57,337 nt of DNA from an uncultured Clostridia bacterium (GCA_947631745.1 CANRMM010000042.1:1-57337); one strand, 5' to 3'. Numbered from the stretch's first letter, positions 1 to 11,671 are shown. Notes: a model not told the origin generated them from the letters alone. Program-made: numbers and translations.

Positions 1-1763
1 AATGCCATTGAACCTGCTATTTTGAATGCCATTTCTGAAGAGTCAACTTCATGGTATGAACCATCTACTAAAGTAGCTTTGAAGTCGATTACTGGGTATC
101 CTGCAAGTACACCGCTTTCAGCTGCTTCTCTAATTCCTTCTTCAATTGGTTTAATATATTCTTTTGGAACAACACCACCAACGATTTTGCTCTCAAATTC
201 AATACCTTTTCCTGGCTCTAATGGTTCCATTTCTAACCATACGTGTCCATATTGTCCACGTCCACCTGATTGACGAATGAATTTTCCTTCTACTTTTACT
301 TTATTTCTAATTGTCTCTTTGTAAGAAACTTGTGGTTTACCTACTGTACATTCAACTTTGAATTCTCTTTTTAATCTGTCTACGATAATATCTAGGTGAA
401 GCTCACCCATTCCAGCGATAACAGTTTGACCAGTTTCTTGATTTGTATATGTTTTGAATGTAGGATCTTCTTCAGCTAATTTTGCTAAAGCAATACCCAT
501 CTTTTCACTATTTGCCTTATCTTTTGGTTCAATAGCGATATCAATAACTGGTTCTGGGAATTCCATTGATTCTAATATTACTGGATGATTTGGATCACAA
601 AGTGTATCTCCTGTTGATACTTCTTTTAATCCAACTGCTGCAGCAATATCTCCTGCATAAACTTTGTCTATATCTTGTCTATGATTTGAATGCATTAATA
701 GAATTCTTCCCATTCTATCTTTTTTGTCTTTATTTGCATTTAAAATTGTAGAACCTGCATCTAATGTTCCTGAATAAACTCTGAAGAAACAAAGTTTTCC
801 AACAAATGGGTCTGTTGCAATTTTGAATGCTAATGCAGCAAATGGTTCTTCATCAGATGTTTTTCTTTCTGTTTCTTCTCCATCCATTGTTACACCTTTA
901 ATATGAGGTATGTCTAATGGAGAAGGCATAAAGTCAACTACTGCATTTAGAAGTTCTTGAACTCCTTTATTTTTGTATGATGAACCACATACAACAGGAA
1001 CAATCTTGTTATTGATTGTACCAATTCTGATTCCTTTTTTGATTTCTTCTTCAGATAGTTCTTCACCATCTAAATATTTCATCATTAATTCATCATCTTG
1101 TTCTGCTGCAGATTCGATCATTTTTGCTCTATATTCTTCTGCTTGTGCTTTTAATTCTTCTGGAATTTCACCTTCTTCAATTACTTTTCCTAAATCATCT
1201 TTATGCACGAAAGCTTTCATTTTTATTAAATCTACAATTCCTTTGAAATTGTCTTCTGCTCCAATTGGTAATTGGATTGGAACTGCATTTGCTTGTAATC
1301 TGTTGCGTAATTGATTAACGCAAAGCATAAAGTCAGCACCTGTAATATCCATTTTATTTACATATACCATTCTTGGAACTTGATATTTATCAGCTTGTCT
1401 CCAAACTGTTTCTGTTTGTGGTTGAACTCCACCCTTAGCAGCTAAAATTGTAACAGCTCCATCAAGTACTTTTAAAGATCTTTGAACTTCTACAGTAAAA
1501 TCTACGTGTCCAGGAGTATCAATAATGTTAATTCTATTTCCTAGCCATTGGCAAGTTGTAGCTGCAGAAGTAATTGTGATACCTCTTTCTTGCTCTTGAA
1601 CCATCCAGTCCATAGTAGCTTCACCTTCGTGAACTTCTCCTATTTTATGGGTTTTACCTGTATAGAAAAGTATTCTCTCTGTTGTTGTTGTTTTTCCTGC
1701 ATCTATGTGGGCAACGATTCCTATATTTCTTGTTTTCTCTAAAGGAAACTCTCTTCCAGCCAT
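1..1763 (-). CDS. fusA: Elongation factor G, partial (3' end outside window)
   Basis: Minus-strand translation from ATG at 1763: [36 protein letters not shown]...[18 protein letters not shown]; open to the window edge. Classic EF-G G-domain motifs, next to rpsG/rpsL. Confidence 0.97.
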   Translation of the reverse strand, partial: MAGREFPLEKTRNIGIVAHIDAGKTTTTERILFYTGKTHKIGEVHEGEATMDWMVQEQERGITITSAATTCQWLGNRINIIDTPGHVDFTVEVQRSLKVLDGAVTILAAKGGVQPQTETVWRQADKYQVPRMVYVNKMDITGADFMLCVNQLRNRLQANAVPIQLPIGAEDNFKGIVDLIKMKAFVHKDDLGKVIEEGEIPEELKAQAEEYRAKMIESAAEQDDELMMKYLDGEELSEEEIKKGIRIGTINNKIVPVVCGSSYKNKGVQELLNAVVDFMPSPLDIPHIKGVTMDGEETERKTSDEEPFAALAFKIATDPFVGKLCFFRVYSGTLDAGSTILNANKDKKDRMGRILLMHSNHRQDIDKVYAGDIAAAVGLKEVSTGDTLCDPNHPVILESMEFPEPVIDIAIEPKDKANSEKMGIALAKLAEEDPTFKTYTNQETGQTVIAGMGELHLDIIVDRLKREFKVECTVGKPQVSYKETIRNKVKVEGKFIRQSGGRGQYGHVWLEMEPLEPGKGIEFESKIVGGVVPKEYIKPIEEGIREAAESGVLAGYPVIDFKATLVDGSYHEVDSSEMAFKIAGSMA

Positions 1764-1823
1764 TTTCTTCCTCCTACTATATATATTTCATAATATATGT
1801 CCCTTATTAGGTTCATTTGTTTT

Positions 1824-2294
1824 TTAGAATTTATAATGTGCAAAAGCACGGTTTGCTTCTGCCATTCTATGCATATCTTCTTTCTTTTTGAAAGCTCCAC
1901 CGTTTCCAGCTACTGCATCCATTATTTCAGCTGCTAATTTTTCAGCCATAGTTTTTTCATGTCTATTTCTTGCATAAGTTACAAGCCATCTTAAACCTAA
2001 AGTTTGTCTTCTTTCTGGTCTAATTTCTATTGGAACTTGGTAGGTTGCACCACCAATTCTTCTTGCTTTTACTTCAAGGACAGGCATTACATTTTCTAAT
2101 GCTGCTTCAAATACTTCTAGTGGATCTTTTTGCTCTTTTTCTTTTATGATATCGAATGCATCATAAACGATTGACTGAGCAACTGTTTTTTTACCATCTA
2201 ACATTACATTGTTAATTAATTTTGTAACAATTTTGCTATTGTATATTGGATCTGGTAAAACATCTCTTTTTGCTATATATCCTTTTCTTGGCAC
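1824..2294 (-). CDS. rpsG: 30S ribosomal protein S7
   Basis: [36 protein letters not shown]..., 156 aa, canonical S7. Confidence 0.98.
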   Translation of the reverse strand: MPRKGYIAKRDVLPDPIYNSKIVTKLINNVMLDGKKTVAQSIVYDAFDIIKEKEQKDPLEVFEAALENVMPVLEVKARRIGGATYQVPIEIRPERRQTLGLRWLVTYARNRHEKTMAEKLAAEIMDAVAGNGGAFKKKEDMHRMAEANRAFAHYKF

Positions 2295-2481
2295 TATTCT
2301 TCCCTCCTTATTTGTATTTGATACAAAATTTTTGTATCTCGGTACTCGGAAAACACTTTTTGTTTTTCCGTAAGTGCGTATAATCTATTTCAAATTTAAG
2401 TACCTTAAATTAGTAAGTAGTTATATGCACTGCTTTTAGTCGTAATATTATTTATATTACTCCCACTTTCACTAAAAATTA

Positions 2482-2895
2482 TTATTTTTTAGGTTTCTTT
2501 GCTCCATATTTAGATCTGCCTTGCATTCTGTCTTTTACACCAGCTGTATCTAATGTTCCCCTAATGATGTGGTATCTAACACCAGGAAGGTCTTTTACTC
2601 TTCCCCCTCTTATTAGAACAACACTGTGCTCTTGTAAGTTGTGTCCTATACCAGGGATGTATGAAGTTACTTCAAATCCGTTTGAAAGTCTAACTCTGGC
2701 TACTTTTCTTAATGCAGAGTTTGGTTTCTTAGGTGTTACTGTCTTTACAACTGTACAAACACCTCTTTTTTGTGGAGATCTTTTATTTGTTACTCTCTTA
2801 TTTCTTGAGTTGTATCCATGTTGTAAAGCTGGTGCTGTAGATTTTGTTGTAGAAGTATTTCTTCCTTTTCTTACTAATTGATTAATTGTTGGCAC
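2482..2895 (-). CDS. rpsL: 30S ribosomal protein S12
   Basis: [12 protein letters not shown]...[60 protein letters not shown], canonical S12. Confidence 0.98.
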   Translation of the reverse strand: MPTINQLVRKGRNTSTTKSTAPALQHGYNSRNKRVTNKRSPQKRGVCTVVKTVTPKKPNSALRKVARVRLSNGFEVTSYIPGIGHNLQEHSVVLIRGGRVKDLPGVRYHIIRGTLDTAGVKDRMQGRSKYGAKKPKK

Positions 2896-2923
2896 TTAAA
2901 TTTCACCTCCTATAAAAATAAAA

Positions 2924-2970
2924 TAAACGTTATAAAAATGCACATTTATGCATTTTATATAACGTTTGAT
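2924..2970 (-). terminator. Intrinsic terminator-like hairpin between the coiled-coil gene and rpsL
   Basis: Inverted repeat AAACGTTATAAAAATGCA...TGCATTTTATATAACGTTT followed on the minus strand by a T-rich run, just before the rpsL RBS. Confidence 0.6.
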
Positions 2971-3017
2971 ATTTTATCATATATAAGTGTATTTGTCAAT
3001 CTTTTATTGGCTTATTT

Positions 3018-4385
3018 TTATCTTGAGCCATCATCTTGTCTTTCAGAATTTTGTCTTGCTGTTTTTCTTGAATTTTGAGCAACTGTTTTGATTTCTTCTT
3101 CTTTGTTGTCTATATAGTCTTTTACAATATCATATTTATATGCGTTTCTAAATTCTTGTGCTCTTGCTGGTTTTTCTCTTTTAACTGGTTCTTGATTCTT
3201 CTCTGGTTCTGGCTTTGGTTCTGGCTCCGGTTCTGGTTCTGGTTCTGGCTCTTCGTAATAATATACTGACCTTTCCCATGCATTTTTTACCCATCTTTTA
3301 AATCTTGCCCATAGTCCAAGTTTGGCAGGGACAGTTGGTTGTGATGCTTTTGGTTGTGGGGTAGATGGTTGTTTTGGTTGTTGTTGTGATTGTTGTGCTG
3401 ATTTTTCTGTTGTTTCAAGTGTATGTCCTGTTACTGCTTTATATTCTTCTTTCATATGTTGCATATGTTTTTCTTGTCCTTCAATTGCTTTGTCTAAATT
3501 AGTAGTTTTTAAGCCCATTATCATTTCACGTTTTTCTTTTGAAAAATCTGGATATTGTCTATTCAAGAAAGTATCTAATGTACTAATTGTTTGTGCAAAT
3601 TTACCTTCTGTATCCTTTAATTGTTGTTTTTTAGCATCTAATTCTGCTTTTTGTGCAGGAGTTCTGCTAGCTTCTGGAATTTTTTCTAAGTTTTCTATAT
3701 CTTGTTTTAAGTTTTTAATATTTTTCTCTCTATCTGGAGATGTATCTCCTTGTATCTCATGTAATTTTTGTTCATTTTCTTTTAATTCCTTTATCTGTTC
3801 TGGAGTTCTTTTAGTATCTGGAATTGCTTTTATTTTTTCTATTTTAGATTGTAATGAATCAACTTGTCTATTCATTTTTACAATTGAATTTACTGTTCCT
3901 TGAATATTTGGGTGTTCTTTTAATATTTCTTTTAAATCTGTATATGCTTCTATCACTTTTTGTGATTGCTTAGCAGATTTTTCGTATCTTCTTCCTAATA
4001 CATCATTTAGATATTCTTTCATTCCAGGCATACGTTCTAATTCTGCCATTCTATTATTTACTTTTTTCTCTGCGTCTTTTAGTTTTTCCAAATGTTCTTC
4101 TAATTCTTCTTTTGCCTTTTTTTCAGCATCTTTTTGTGCTTTTAAATCTGATTCACTATGAGTCTTTGGTCTTCCATTTTTCTCATCACTTTCGTTTTGT
4201 GCAATCATGAGTTTGTAATCTGCCAAAATTCTATCTAATTCTTTCTCTTTTGATTTGTCTGCTAATAATGTTTCATAATTTTTTTTAGCCTTACTATATT
4301 CTTTGTTTAACTTCTCCATTTGTTTGTTTATATCTGATTGATCTGCCATATTTTCATCCCTCTCTTCTTTTATTTTTTTATTCAT
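3018..4385 (-). CDS. Predicted coiled-coil protein with (EP)n tract
   Basis: 455-aa ORF rich in E/K/Q with extended helical composition and a PEPEPEPEPEPEPKPEPE segment. No family recognised. Likely start at the internal MADQSDINKQ, which has upstream purines. Confidence 0.7.
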   Translation of the reverse strand: MNKKIKEERDENMADQSDINKQMEKLNKEYSKAKKNYETLLADKSKEKELDRILADYKLMIAQNESDEKNGRPKTHSESDLKAQKDAEKKAKEELEEHLEKLKDAEKKVNNRMAELERMPGMKEYLNDVLGRRYEKSAKQSQKVIEAYTDLKEILKEHPNIQGTVNSIVKMNRQVDSLQSKIEKIKAIPDTKRTPEQIKELKENEQKLHEIQGDTSPDREKNIKNLKQDIENLEKIPEASRTPAQKAELDAKKQQLKDTEGKFAQTISTLDTFLNRQYPDFSKEKREMIMGLKTTNLDKAIEGQEKHMQHMKEEYKAVTGHTLETTEKSAQQSQQQPKQPSTPQPKASQPTVPAKLGLWARFKRWVKNAWERSVYYYEEPEPEPEPEPEPKPEPEKNQEPVKREKPARAQEFRNAYKYDIVKDYIDNKEEEIKTVAQNSRKTARQNSERQDDGSR

Positions 4386-4578
4386 CCATTATGTCATTAT
4401 TATATGCTTCATAATTTTCTAAGTAGTCATTAATTTCATCAATTCTCTCTTCTAATCTTACCTTTAAATCTACTAAGTCTTCAACCGTCATTTCTTGTAA
4501 ATCGTCTATATTTTCGTTTTCAAACTCTTCCATAATTCTAAAATCTCCTTTCTCTCTTTCGTTCGTTTTACATAACAC
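4378..4578 (-). CDS. Small acidic hypothetical protein
   Basis: MEEFENENIDDLQEMTVEDLVDLKVRLEERIDEINDYLENYEAYNNDIMDE; likely starts at the internal Met behind an AAAGGAGA-type RBS; overlaps the next ORF start. Confidence 0.6.
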   Translation of the reverse strand: MLCKTNEREKGDFRIMEEFENENIDDLQEMTVEDLVDLKVRLEERIDEINDYLENYEAYNNDIMDE

Positions 4579-4633
4579 CTATGTTTTATTATACCTTAAT
4601 TTACACTTTTTGTCAATATTTCTTGTTTTTTAG

Positions 4634-6031
4634 CTATACAAGCCCTAATTTATACAGTGCTCTTTCTGATAATTTTTCATATCTTTGTTTTTTGTCCTTT
4701 ATTTTTTCGGGTAATTCTGGCAAAATTCCAAAGTTTGCATTCATTGGTTGAAAGTTTTCATTTTGCGTTGAAATATATTTTGCTAATGCTCCAATCATCG
4801 TTTCTTCTGAAAAAACAATTTTATTTTTCTGATTTTCTTCATTTACATTGAAATATGTTTGAAATTGTTTAATTGCATTTAATGAAGCCACCATTCCTGA
4901 GCTAATAGATTCTACATACCCTTCTACTCCAGTTATCTGTCCTGCAAAATAGACATTGGAGTTGTTTTTTAATTGATAGGTTTCATCTAATAGCTCTGGT
5001 GAATTAATAAATGTATTTCTATGCATAACACCATATTTTATAAATTCTGCATTTTGTAATCCTGGTATCATTTGAAATACTCTTTTTTGTTCGCCATATT
5101 TTAGGTTTGTTTGGAAACCTACCATGTTATACATCGTTCCTTCACAATTATCTTGTCTTAATTGAACAACTGCATATGGTATTTTCCCTGTTCTTAAATC
5201 TGTAAATCCTACTGGTTTTAATGGTCCAAATCTTAATGTGTCTTTTCCTCTTTTGGCCATCACTTCAATTGGCATACATCCCTCAAAAATTTCTCTTTTT
5301 TCAAACTCATGTAGTTCTACTACTTCTGCTTTAACTAGTCCATCATAAAATTTTTCATATTCTTCTTGATTCATTGGTAGGTTGATATAGCTTGCTTCTT
5401 TATTTTTAATTCTGTTTTGCCATTCTTCTATGCTTTCTTCTTTTCCTCTTTCTTGTTCATAACGATTTCCTTCAAAAGCAATTTGCATATTAATACTTTC
5501 TTTCTCAATTATTGGTGCTGCCGCATCATAGAAATGCAATTTGTCTTGTTTAATCACATTTGATATTTCTTGTGATAAAGCATCAGAAGTAAGTGGTCCA
5601 GTTGCAATAATTGTAATGCTATCTTTTATTATGTCTTGTAAGCTTATATTATCTCCAGTTTTTCCTACTTCTTGATGTATGATTTCCACATTTTTCATGC
5701 TTTTTAGTGTATTTGTAATTTCTTCTGAAAATTTTTTTCTGTCTACTGCTAATGCTTGTCCTGCTGGAACAGATACTTTATCTGCTGTTTTGATTAGTAA
5801 AGAATCCAATCTTCTAAGTTCTTCTTTTAATAATCCACAAGCATTTGTTATTAAATTCGATTTAAAAGAATTACTACATACAATTTCGGCTAAATTTTTA
5901 TTGCTATGAGCTGGTGAAAATTTTAGTGGTTTCATTTCATATAGTTTTACTTTAATTCCTCTTTTTGCAATCTGGTATGTTGCTTCTGAGCCTGCAAGTC
6001 CTCCTCCAATAACTGTTATATAATCTTTCAT
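4634..6031 (-). CDS. trmFO: Methylenetetrahydrofolate--tRNA-(uracil-5-)-methyltransferase
   Basis: MKDYITVIGGGLAGSEATYQIAKRGIKVKLYEMKPLKFSPAHSNKNLAEIVCSNSFKSN..., FAD-binding GGGLAGSE plus the TrmFO signature. Confidence 0.95.
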   Translation of the reverse strand: MKDYITVIGGGLAGSEATYQIAKRGIKVKLYEMKPLKFSPAHSNKNLAEIVCSNSFKSNLITNACGLLKEELRRLDSLLIKTADKVSVPAGQALAVDRKKFSEEITNTLKSMKNVEIIHQEVGKTGDNISLQDIIKDSITIIATGPLTSDALSQEISNVIKQDKLHFYDAAAPIIEKESINMQIAFEGNRYEQERGKEESIEEWQNRIKNKEASYINLPMNQEEYEKFYDGLVKAEVVELHEFEKREIFEGCMPIEVMAKRGKDTLRFGPLKPVGFTDLRTGKIPYAVVQLRQDNCEGTMYNMVGFQTNLKYGEQKRVFQMIPGLQNAEFIKYGVMHRNTFINSPELLDETYQLKNNSNVYFAGQITGVEGYVESISSGMVASLNAIKQFQTYFNVNEENQKNKIVFSEETMIGALAKYISTQNENFQPMNANFGILPELPEKIKDKKQRYEKLSERALYKLGLV

Positions 6032-6043
6032 TTATTTCTCCTT

Positions 6044-9007
6044 TTATTCGAAAAGTGACATTATATCTTCTTTTGACAATTTATTAATAAACGTAGTTTC
6101 TGTTGAAAGTAAATTTTCTGCCAATTGTGCCTTTTTTTGTTGTAAATCATATATTTTTTCTTCAATTGAATTTTTGGTAATTAATTTATATACTTGAACA
6201 TTCTTTTTTTGTCCTATTCTATATGTTCTATCTGTTGCTTGATTTTCTGTTGATATATTCCACCATGGATCATAATGAATTACCATGTCTGCTCCTATTA
6301 AATTTAAACCTGTTCCTCCAGCTTTCAATGATATTAAAAATACTTTTATATCTGTATTTTCATTAAATTCATCTACTAATTTAATTCTATCGCCAACTTT
6401 TGTTTGACCAGTTAACTTAAAATATTTAATTTTCTCTTCTTTTAATTTTTCTTCTATAATGTCAAACATACTAGTATAACCTGAAAATAGTAATATTTTA
6501 TGTCCTGCTGATACCGCATCTTTTATTACTTCTGCACATTGGTTTAGTTTGCTACTTTCTCCTTTATAATTATCAATAAATAATGATGGATGGCAGCAAA
6601 TTTGTCTTAATCTCATTAGTAATGCCAATATCTTTATTTGACTTTTCTCCAAACCGTTTTCATTAATTTCTTTTATGGCTTCTTTTCTTGCATTTGCTAC
6701 ATAAGACATATATATTTTTAATTGTTCTTCTTGCATTTCGTTATTTAGAATTGTAATTGTTTTGTCTGGAAGTTCTGTTAAAACTTCTTTTTTTATTCTT
6801 CTTAAGATAAATGGCTCTATTAGCATTTTCAGTCTTTTCATTGTGTTTTCATCATTGTCTCGTATAATTGGTATTTCATATAGCTCTTTAAATTTTTTAT
6901 ATCCAAATAAATAATCTGGCATTATAAAGTCAAAAATAGACCATAATTCTGATAAAGAATTTTCAATAGGAGTTCCTGTTAATGCATATCTTGTCTCTGC
7001 TTGAATTGATTTAATTGCCTTTGAGTTTTGTGTATTATTGTTTTTTATATATTGTGCTTCATCTGCAATAATATATTTGAATTCATAATTTAATTCTTTA
7101 TATAACTCAATGTCTCTTTTTAATAAATCATACGAAGTTATGACTATATCGTATCCATTGATTTTCTTTATTTGTTTTGCTCGTTCTTCTGCATTTCCTC
7201 TAATAACCAAGCTATTTAGTGTTGGTGCAAATTTTTTAATTTCACTATCCCAATTTAGTGAAAGTGAACTTGGGCATACTACGATACTTGTTTTAGGATT
7301 TTTTTGACGATTTACATAGTCCAATATTACAACAATCATTTGTAATGTTTTTCCTAATCCCATGTCATCTGCTAATATTCCGCCTAGATGATAAGAGTCT
7401 AGTACATTTAGCCATTGAAATCCTATTTTTTGGTAATTTCTTAATTCTGCATTTAAATTTTCTGGTACTCTTATTTCTTCATTTAATTCTTTTTTATCAA
7501 CACTATTTACGAATTCCTTAAATTCGTTTGTTTTAGTTATATTCGTTCCTTTTATGTCTTTCAGTAATCTGTCTAAATACATGCCTCGATAAATTGGAAT
7601 TTTAATTTCTCCTTTTTCAATTTGACGATAGTCTATGTCTAGCTCATCTGTAATATTACTTATAAAACTCATTGTTTCATTATTTTCTAATTGTAAAAAG
7701 CTACCGTCTTTCAAGCGATGATATTTTTTCTTTAGTCTGTATTTTTGCATAATTGTTCTTAATTCTTCAATATCAAAGTCTACATTTGAAAAATCAATTT
7801 TTAAGAAATTGTCTTCTATTTTAATTCCTAAATTTCCTATCTTAGGTTCTCTTATTTCTTTTTGTTTAAATCTTTCAGTTGCTAACACTTCAAACTTTTG
7901 CATATATATATCAATTTCTGTTGATAAAAACTGATATATTTTTTCCTCTTCTGCCAACACTAATCGTGCCTTTTCTTTATCTAACATGAAACCTGTATGT
8001 ATAAAAATATCTAAAACTTCATTTTCTTTTGAAATGTCTCTTGCTAATTCTTCTTTTTGCTCTATCAATGGATTAAATTCTTTTTCTCCATATACAAATT
8101 TAATATCTGCTATAATAAAATTTTTTTCATTGGTGTCTAAATATACTTTTACAAATAATTCTTCTGGAATGTATTGATTAATTATATTGGGTTCTAGCTT
8201 GCTTAGGTCTACTTCTTCTTTAATGTTTGGAAATACTAAAGAGCAAAAATTTGATAGTTCATCACTTTTAAATCTAATTTCTTGTGTATAGTTACTTCTA
8301 AAAATTTGTAATAATTTTAAAACTGTTTCATCGAAATTTTTATTACATTGATATAATTTATCTTCTGTCAAAAAATAAATATATTCTTTACCTTCTAATA
8401 TGTCATAGGAGAATACATCTATATTGGTTTTTATTACATAGTCTTCTCTTTCTTCATCATATTCTACTTGAAATTTTATATCCGGTTTTTGGCAAAGAAA
8501 TTCTATTGTTTTTTCTGTATAGTCTTTTTTAAATGCTATTTTTCTCTCTTTTAATACTTCAAATAGCTCATCTAGTCCAGTGTTTGAAATTGTAATATAT
8601 TCATCACTGATTGCTTTTATATATCTTCCATAACTTCCAGCAACCTCATTTGCATATTTAATAATCTCTGCATATTTTAGGATATAATTAAGAAGCTTCT
8701 CGTCTTTTTTGGCGAAAGCTTCTTCTGTGTGGATGAATTCTAATTTTGTTCCATATTTATATAATTCCTTTTTTAACATCCTATCATAAAATTCGGTTAA
8801 ACTTTTAATACGGTAGAATTGTTTATCACCTATTTTTAATTCTAATTTTAGGCTTTTTTTGAAAGAATCATATATTAATTTGGGTTCAAATCCAATATTC
8901 TTTTCTAATATTTCTTTTTGAATTGCTTCTTCTTTTTTATAGTTGTTTTGATAAAATGTGTGAATGACTTGTTTAAATATTTTATATTGTTCATCATTCT
9001 GTCCCAT
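6044..9007 (-). CDS. SNF2-family DEAD/DEAH-like helicase
   Basis: GGILADDMGLGKTLQMI, IADEAQYIKN, TGTPIENSLSELWSIFDF, ATDRTYRIGQKKNVQVYKL motifs; 987 aa. Confidence 0.95.
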   Translation of the reverse strand: MGQNDEQYKIFKQVIHTFYQNNYKKEEAIQKEILEKNIGFEPKLIYDSFKKSLKLELKIGDKQFYRIKSLTEFYDRMLKKELYKYGTKLEFIHTEEAFAKKDEKLLNYILKYAEIIKYANEVAGSYGRYIKAISDEYITISNTGLDELFEVLKERKIAFKKDYTEKTIEFLCQKPDIKFQVEYDEEREDYVIKTNIDVFSYDILEGKEYIYFLTEDKLYQCNKNFDETVLKLLQIFRSNYTQEIRFKSDELSNFCSLVFPNIKEEVDLSKLEPNIINQYIPEELFVKVYLDTNEKNFIIADIKFVYGEKEFNPLIEQKEELARDISKENEVLDIFIHTGFMLDKEKARLVLAEEEKIYQFLSTEIDIYMQKFEVLATERFKQKEIREPKIGNLGIKIEDNFLKIDFSNVDFDIEELRTIMQKYRLKKKYHRLKDGSFLQLENNETMSFISNITDELDIDYRQIEKGEIKIPIYRGMYLDRLLKDIKGTNITKTNEFKEFVNSVDKKELNEEIRVPENLNAELRNYQKIGFQWLNVLDSYHLGGILADDMGLGKTLQMIVVILDYVNRQKNPKTSIVVCPSSLSLNWDSEIKKFAPTLNSLVIRGNAEERAKQIKKINGYDIVITSYDLLKRDIELYKELNYEFKYIIADEAQYIKNNNTQNSKAIKSIQAETRYALTGTPIENSLSELWSIFDFIMPDYLFGYKKFKELYEIPIIRDNDENTMKRLKMLIEPFILRRIKKEVLTELPDKTITILNNEMQEEQLKIYMSYVANARKEAIKEINENGLEKSQIKILALLMRLRQICCHPSLFIDNYKGESSKLNQCAEVIKDAVSAGHKILLFSGYTSMFDIIEEKLKEEKIKYFKLTGQTKVGDRIKLVDEFNENTDIKVFLISLKAGGTGLNLIGADMVIHYDPWWNISTENQATDRTYRIGQKKNVQVYKLITKNSIEEKIYDLQQKKAQLAENLLSTETTFINKLSKEDIMSLFE

Positions 9008-9089
9008 GTTATTATCCCCCCACTAATTACTAGTGAGATATTTTATCATAATATTATGTTTTTTTCAACTATAACTAATCTTTCTTTAA

Positions 9090-11069
9090 CTAATTTTTTG
9101 CTGGCGTATTCCATGAAATATAATCACATTTTTCCGGATTATTTTCACAAATATAAAATTTTCTACCTTTCTTTGACTTACGTATCTGAATCTTTCCTCC
9201 ACATTTTGGACATGGTATGTCAATTGTTTCTACTATTGTTTTTGTATTTTTACATTCTGGATATCCTGGGCATGCTAAAAATTTTCCATATCTACTATAT
9301 TTTATAACCATCATTCTTCCACATTTGTCACAAGGTACATCTGAAACTTCTTCTACTAATTCTACATGTTCTAATTCTTTTTCTACTTTTTCTACTTGTT
9401 TTTGGAATGGTCCATAAAATTCTCTTATAATGCTTTTCCAATTTTCTTTTCCCTCTGCTACACTATCAAAATTTTCTTCAATTTTAGCAGTAAATTCCAC
9501 ATTGATAATGTCTGAGAAATTTTCTGTTAATAGTTTGTTTACTATTTTTCCTAATTCTGTTGGTACTAGTTGTTTTTGCTCTTTTTCTATATATCTTCTT
9601 TCTAAAATTGTTGTTATTGTTGGTGAATATGTACTTGGACGCCCTATTCCCTTTTCTTCTAATGCTTTTACTAAGCTAGCTTCTGTATAACGTGGTGGTG
9701 GTTCTGTAAAGCTTTGTTTTGTTTCTATTTTTTGTTTTATTACTTCTTGATTAATTATTAAATCTGGTATTGAAGTATTTTCTTCCTCTTCTTGTTTATC
9801 ATCTGTAGTTTCTACGTACAAGGTCATAAATCCTTTAAATTTTAATGTTTGACCGCTTGCCTTAAAGTTATATTGATTAACATCTATGTTTGCTGAAATT
9901 GTATCATAGATTGCTGTTGCCATTTGGCTTGCTAAAAATCGGTTATAAATTAAACGATATAGTTTATATTGATCTGTTGTTAAGTATTCTTTTATTTTTT
10001 CTGGTTCTAAGTCAACATAAGTTGGTCTAATGCCTTCGTGAGCATCTTGCGAATTTTCTTTTGTTTTATAATATCTATTTTCATAATATTGTTCACCATA
10101 TGCATTTGTAATTTGTTTTTTAGCTGCTGACCTTGCTTCTTCTGAAATTCTTGTTGAGTCTGTTCTCATGTAAGTAATAAGTCCTACAGTTCCTTTTTCT
10201 CCTACATGTACTCCTTCATATAATCCTTGTGCTACTGACATGGTTTTCTTTAATGTAAATCCTAGTTTTCGAGAAGCTTCTTGTTGCATTGTACTCGTTG
10301 TAAAAGGAGGTGCTGGTGTCCTTTTCTTTTCTCCTTTTTTGATGTCTGTTACTATAAATTTGTTTTTACCAATATTTTTTAAAATTTCATCTACTTGTTC
10401 TTTTGTATGAATTTCTACTTTTTTTCCATCTTTTCCATAAAATTTTGCACTAAATGTCTTATTTGAATTTTCATCTAATAGTGTTGCAAATATGTTCCAA
10501 TATTCTTCTGGAATAAATTTCTCTATTTCTTCTTCTCTATCTACTATTAATTTTACAGCAACTGATTGCACTCTTCCTGCTGATAAGCCTCTTCTTACTT
10601 TTTTCCATAGAAGTGGGCTCATTTTATATCCCACTATTCTATCTAATACTCTTCTTGCCTGTTGTGCATCTGTTAAATTCATATCTATTTTTCTTGGTTT
10701 TTTTATAGATTCTTTTACTGTTTCTTTTGTAATTTCATTAAATGTTACTCTACATACACTATCTTCTGGTATGTCTAATATATGTGCTAAATGCCATGCA
10801 ATTGCTTCTCCTTCACGGTCAGGGTCAGTTGCAAGATATACTTTTTTTGCGTTTTTTGCTTCTTTTTTTAAGCTTTTTATTAAGTCTCCCTTTCCTCTAA
10901 TGTTAATATATTCTGGTTCAAAATCATGTTCTACGTCAACACCTAGTTTCGATTTTGGTAAATCTCTAATATGCCCCATAGAAGCAACTACTTTTGTACT
11001 TCCTCCTAGAAACTTTTTAATGGTATTTGCTTTTGCTGGGGATTCTACAATGATTAATTTATCTGCCAT
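9090..11069 (-). CDS. topA: DNA topoisomerase I
   Basis: MADKLIIVESPAKANTIKKFLGG..., LATDPDREGEAIAWHLA, GLITYMRTDSTRIS, two C-terminal Cys4 zinc fingers. Confidence 0.97.
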   Translation of the reverse strand: MADKLIIVESPAKANTIKKFLGGSTKVVASMGHIRDLPKSKLGVDVEHDFEPEYINIRGKGDLIKSLKKEAKNAKKVYLATDPDREGEAIAWHLAHILDIPEDSVCRVTFNEITKETVKESIKKPRKIDMNLTDAQQARRVLDRIVGYKMSPLLWKKVRRGLSAGRVQSVAVKLIVDREEEIEKFIPEEYWNIFATLLDENSNKTFSAKFYGKDGKKVEIHTKEQVDEILKNIGKNKFIVTDIKKGEKKRTPAPPFTTSTMQQEASRKLGFTLKKTMSVAQGLYEGVHVGEKGTVGLITYMRTDSTRISEEARSAAKKQITNAYGEQYYENRYYKTKENSQDAHEGIRPTYVDLEPEKIKEYLTTDQYKLYRLIYNRFLASQMATAIYDTISANIDVNQYNFKASGQTLKFKGFMTLYVETTDDKQEEEENTSIPDLIINQEVIKQKIETKQSFTEPPPRYTEASLVKALEEKGIGRPSTYSPTITTILERRYIEKEQKQLVPTELGKIVNKLLTENFSDIINVEFTAKIEENFDSVAEGKENWKSIIREFYGPFQKQVEKVEKELEHVELVEEVSDVPCDKCGRMMVIKYSRYGKFLACPGYPECKNTKTIVETIDIPCPKCGGKIQIRKSKKGRKFYICENNPEKCDYISWNTPAKN

Positions 11070-11221
11070 ATTTCCTCCTTTTTCTAAAAAGCTATATAGT
11101 ATAATAGACTATATTTTATTTTTTTGCAAGGGTTTCCTCTTAAATTTGTAATTAATATTTGATAATGCCACAATAAATTTTCTAAAACTTGTGTTTTAAA
11201 AAATCAGCTTAAGGTTATTCC

Positions 11222-11539
11222 TTAAACTGATTTCATGTCTGCTATAACATCTTCTAATGATATTGGTGTTACTTTATTGTTCATTAATTTTTCTAATAAT
11301 TGGCATATATCTTTTTCTGTTTGAAATATATGCTTCATTACTTTTCCTTCAATATCTGTTATTTCATCTTTTACTTTTTTCTTAATGATTTCTACTCCAT
11401 ATTGTCCTTCTTCTTCTAAAAGCCTTCTGTTACTTTGAATTTCATAATATTCTAGTTCTATTTTTTGATTGCTTTGTATTTCTTCTGAATCAGAACTATC
11501 TATTATTGTTGTTCCATACAGCTTTTTTCTGTACTCCAT
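11222..11539 (-). CDS. Hypothetical 105-aa protein
   Basis: Complete ORF with an RBS-like AAGGAGGATAACCAAAG upstream; no family recognised. Confidence 0.55.
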   Translation of the reverse strand: MEYRKKLYGTTIIDSSDSEEIQSNQKIELEYYEIQSNRRLLEEEGQYGVEIIKKKVKDEITDIEGKVMKHIFQTEKDICQLLEKLMNNKVTPISLEDVIADMKSV

Positions 11540-11671
11540 CTTTGGTTATCCTCCTTTTTATTTTAAATGCTTATTTACTATATTATATATATTTTTAAAA
11601 CGCAAGAATATTCGTATGCCTGCATTCGACGCTTTTCGACAATAGCATTTTTTCTTTTTTGATTAAAATAT

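Noticed and set aside
2310-2480. S7 autoregulatory RNA structure in the rpsL-rpsG intergenic region
   Set aside because: A small hairpin (GGAAAAACaaaaaGTGTTTTCC) is present, but nothing clearly matches a known S7 leader; insufficient evidence.
2564-2881. Plus-strand ORFs across the window (e.g. 2564-2881, 3322-3903, 17615-18211, 47516-47863)
   Set aside because: Antisense to well-supported minus-strand genes, with low-complexity Leu/Phe/Ser-rich translations typical of the reverse complement of AT-rich coding DNA.
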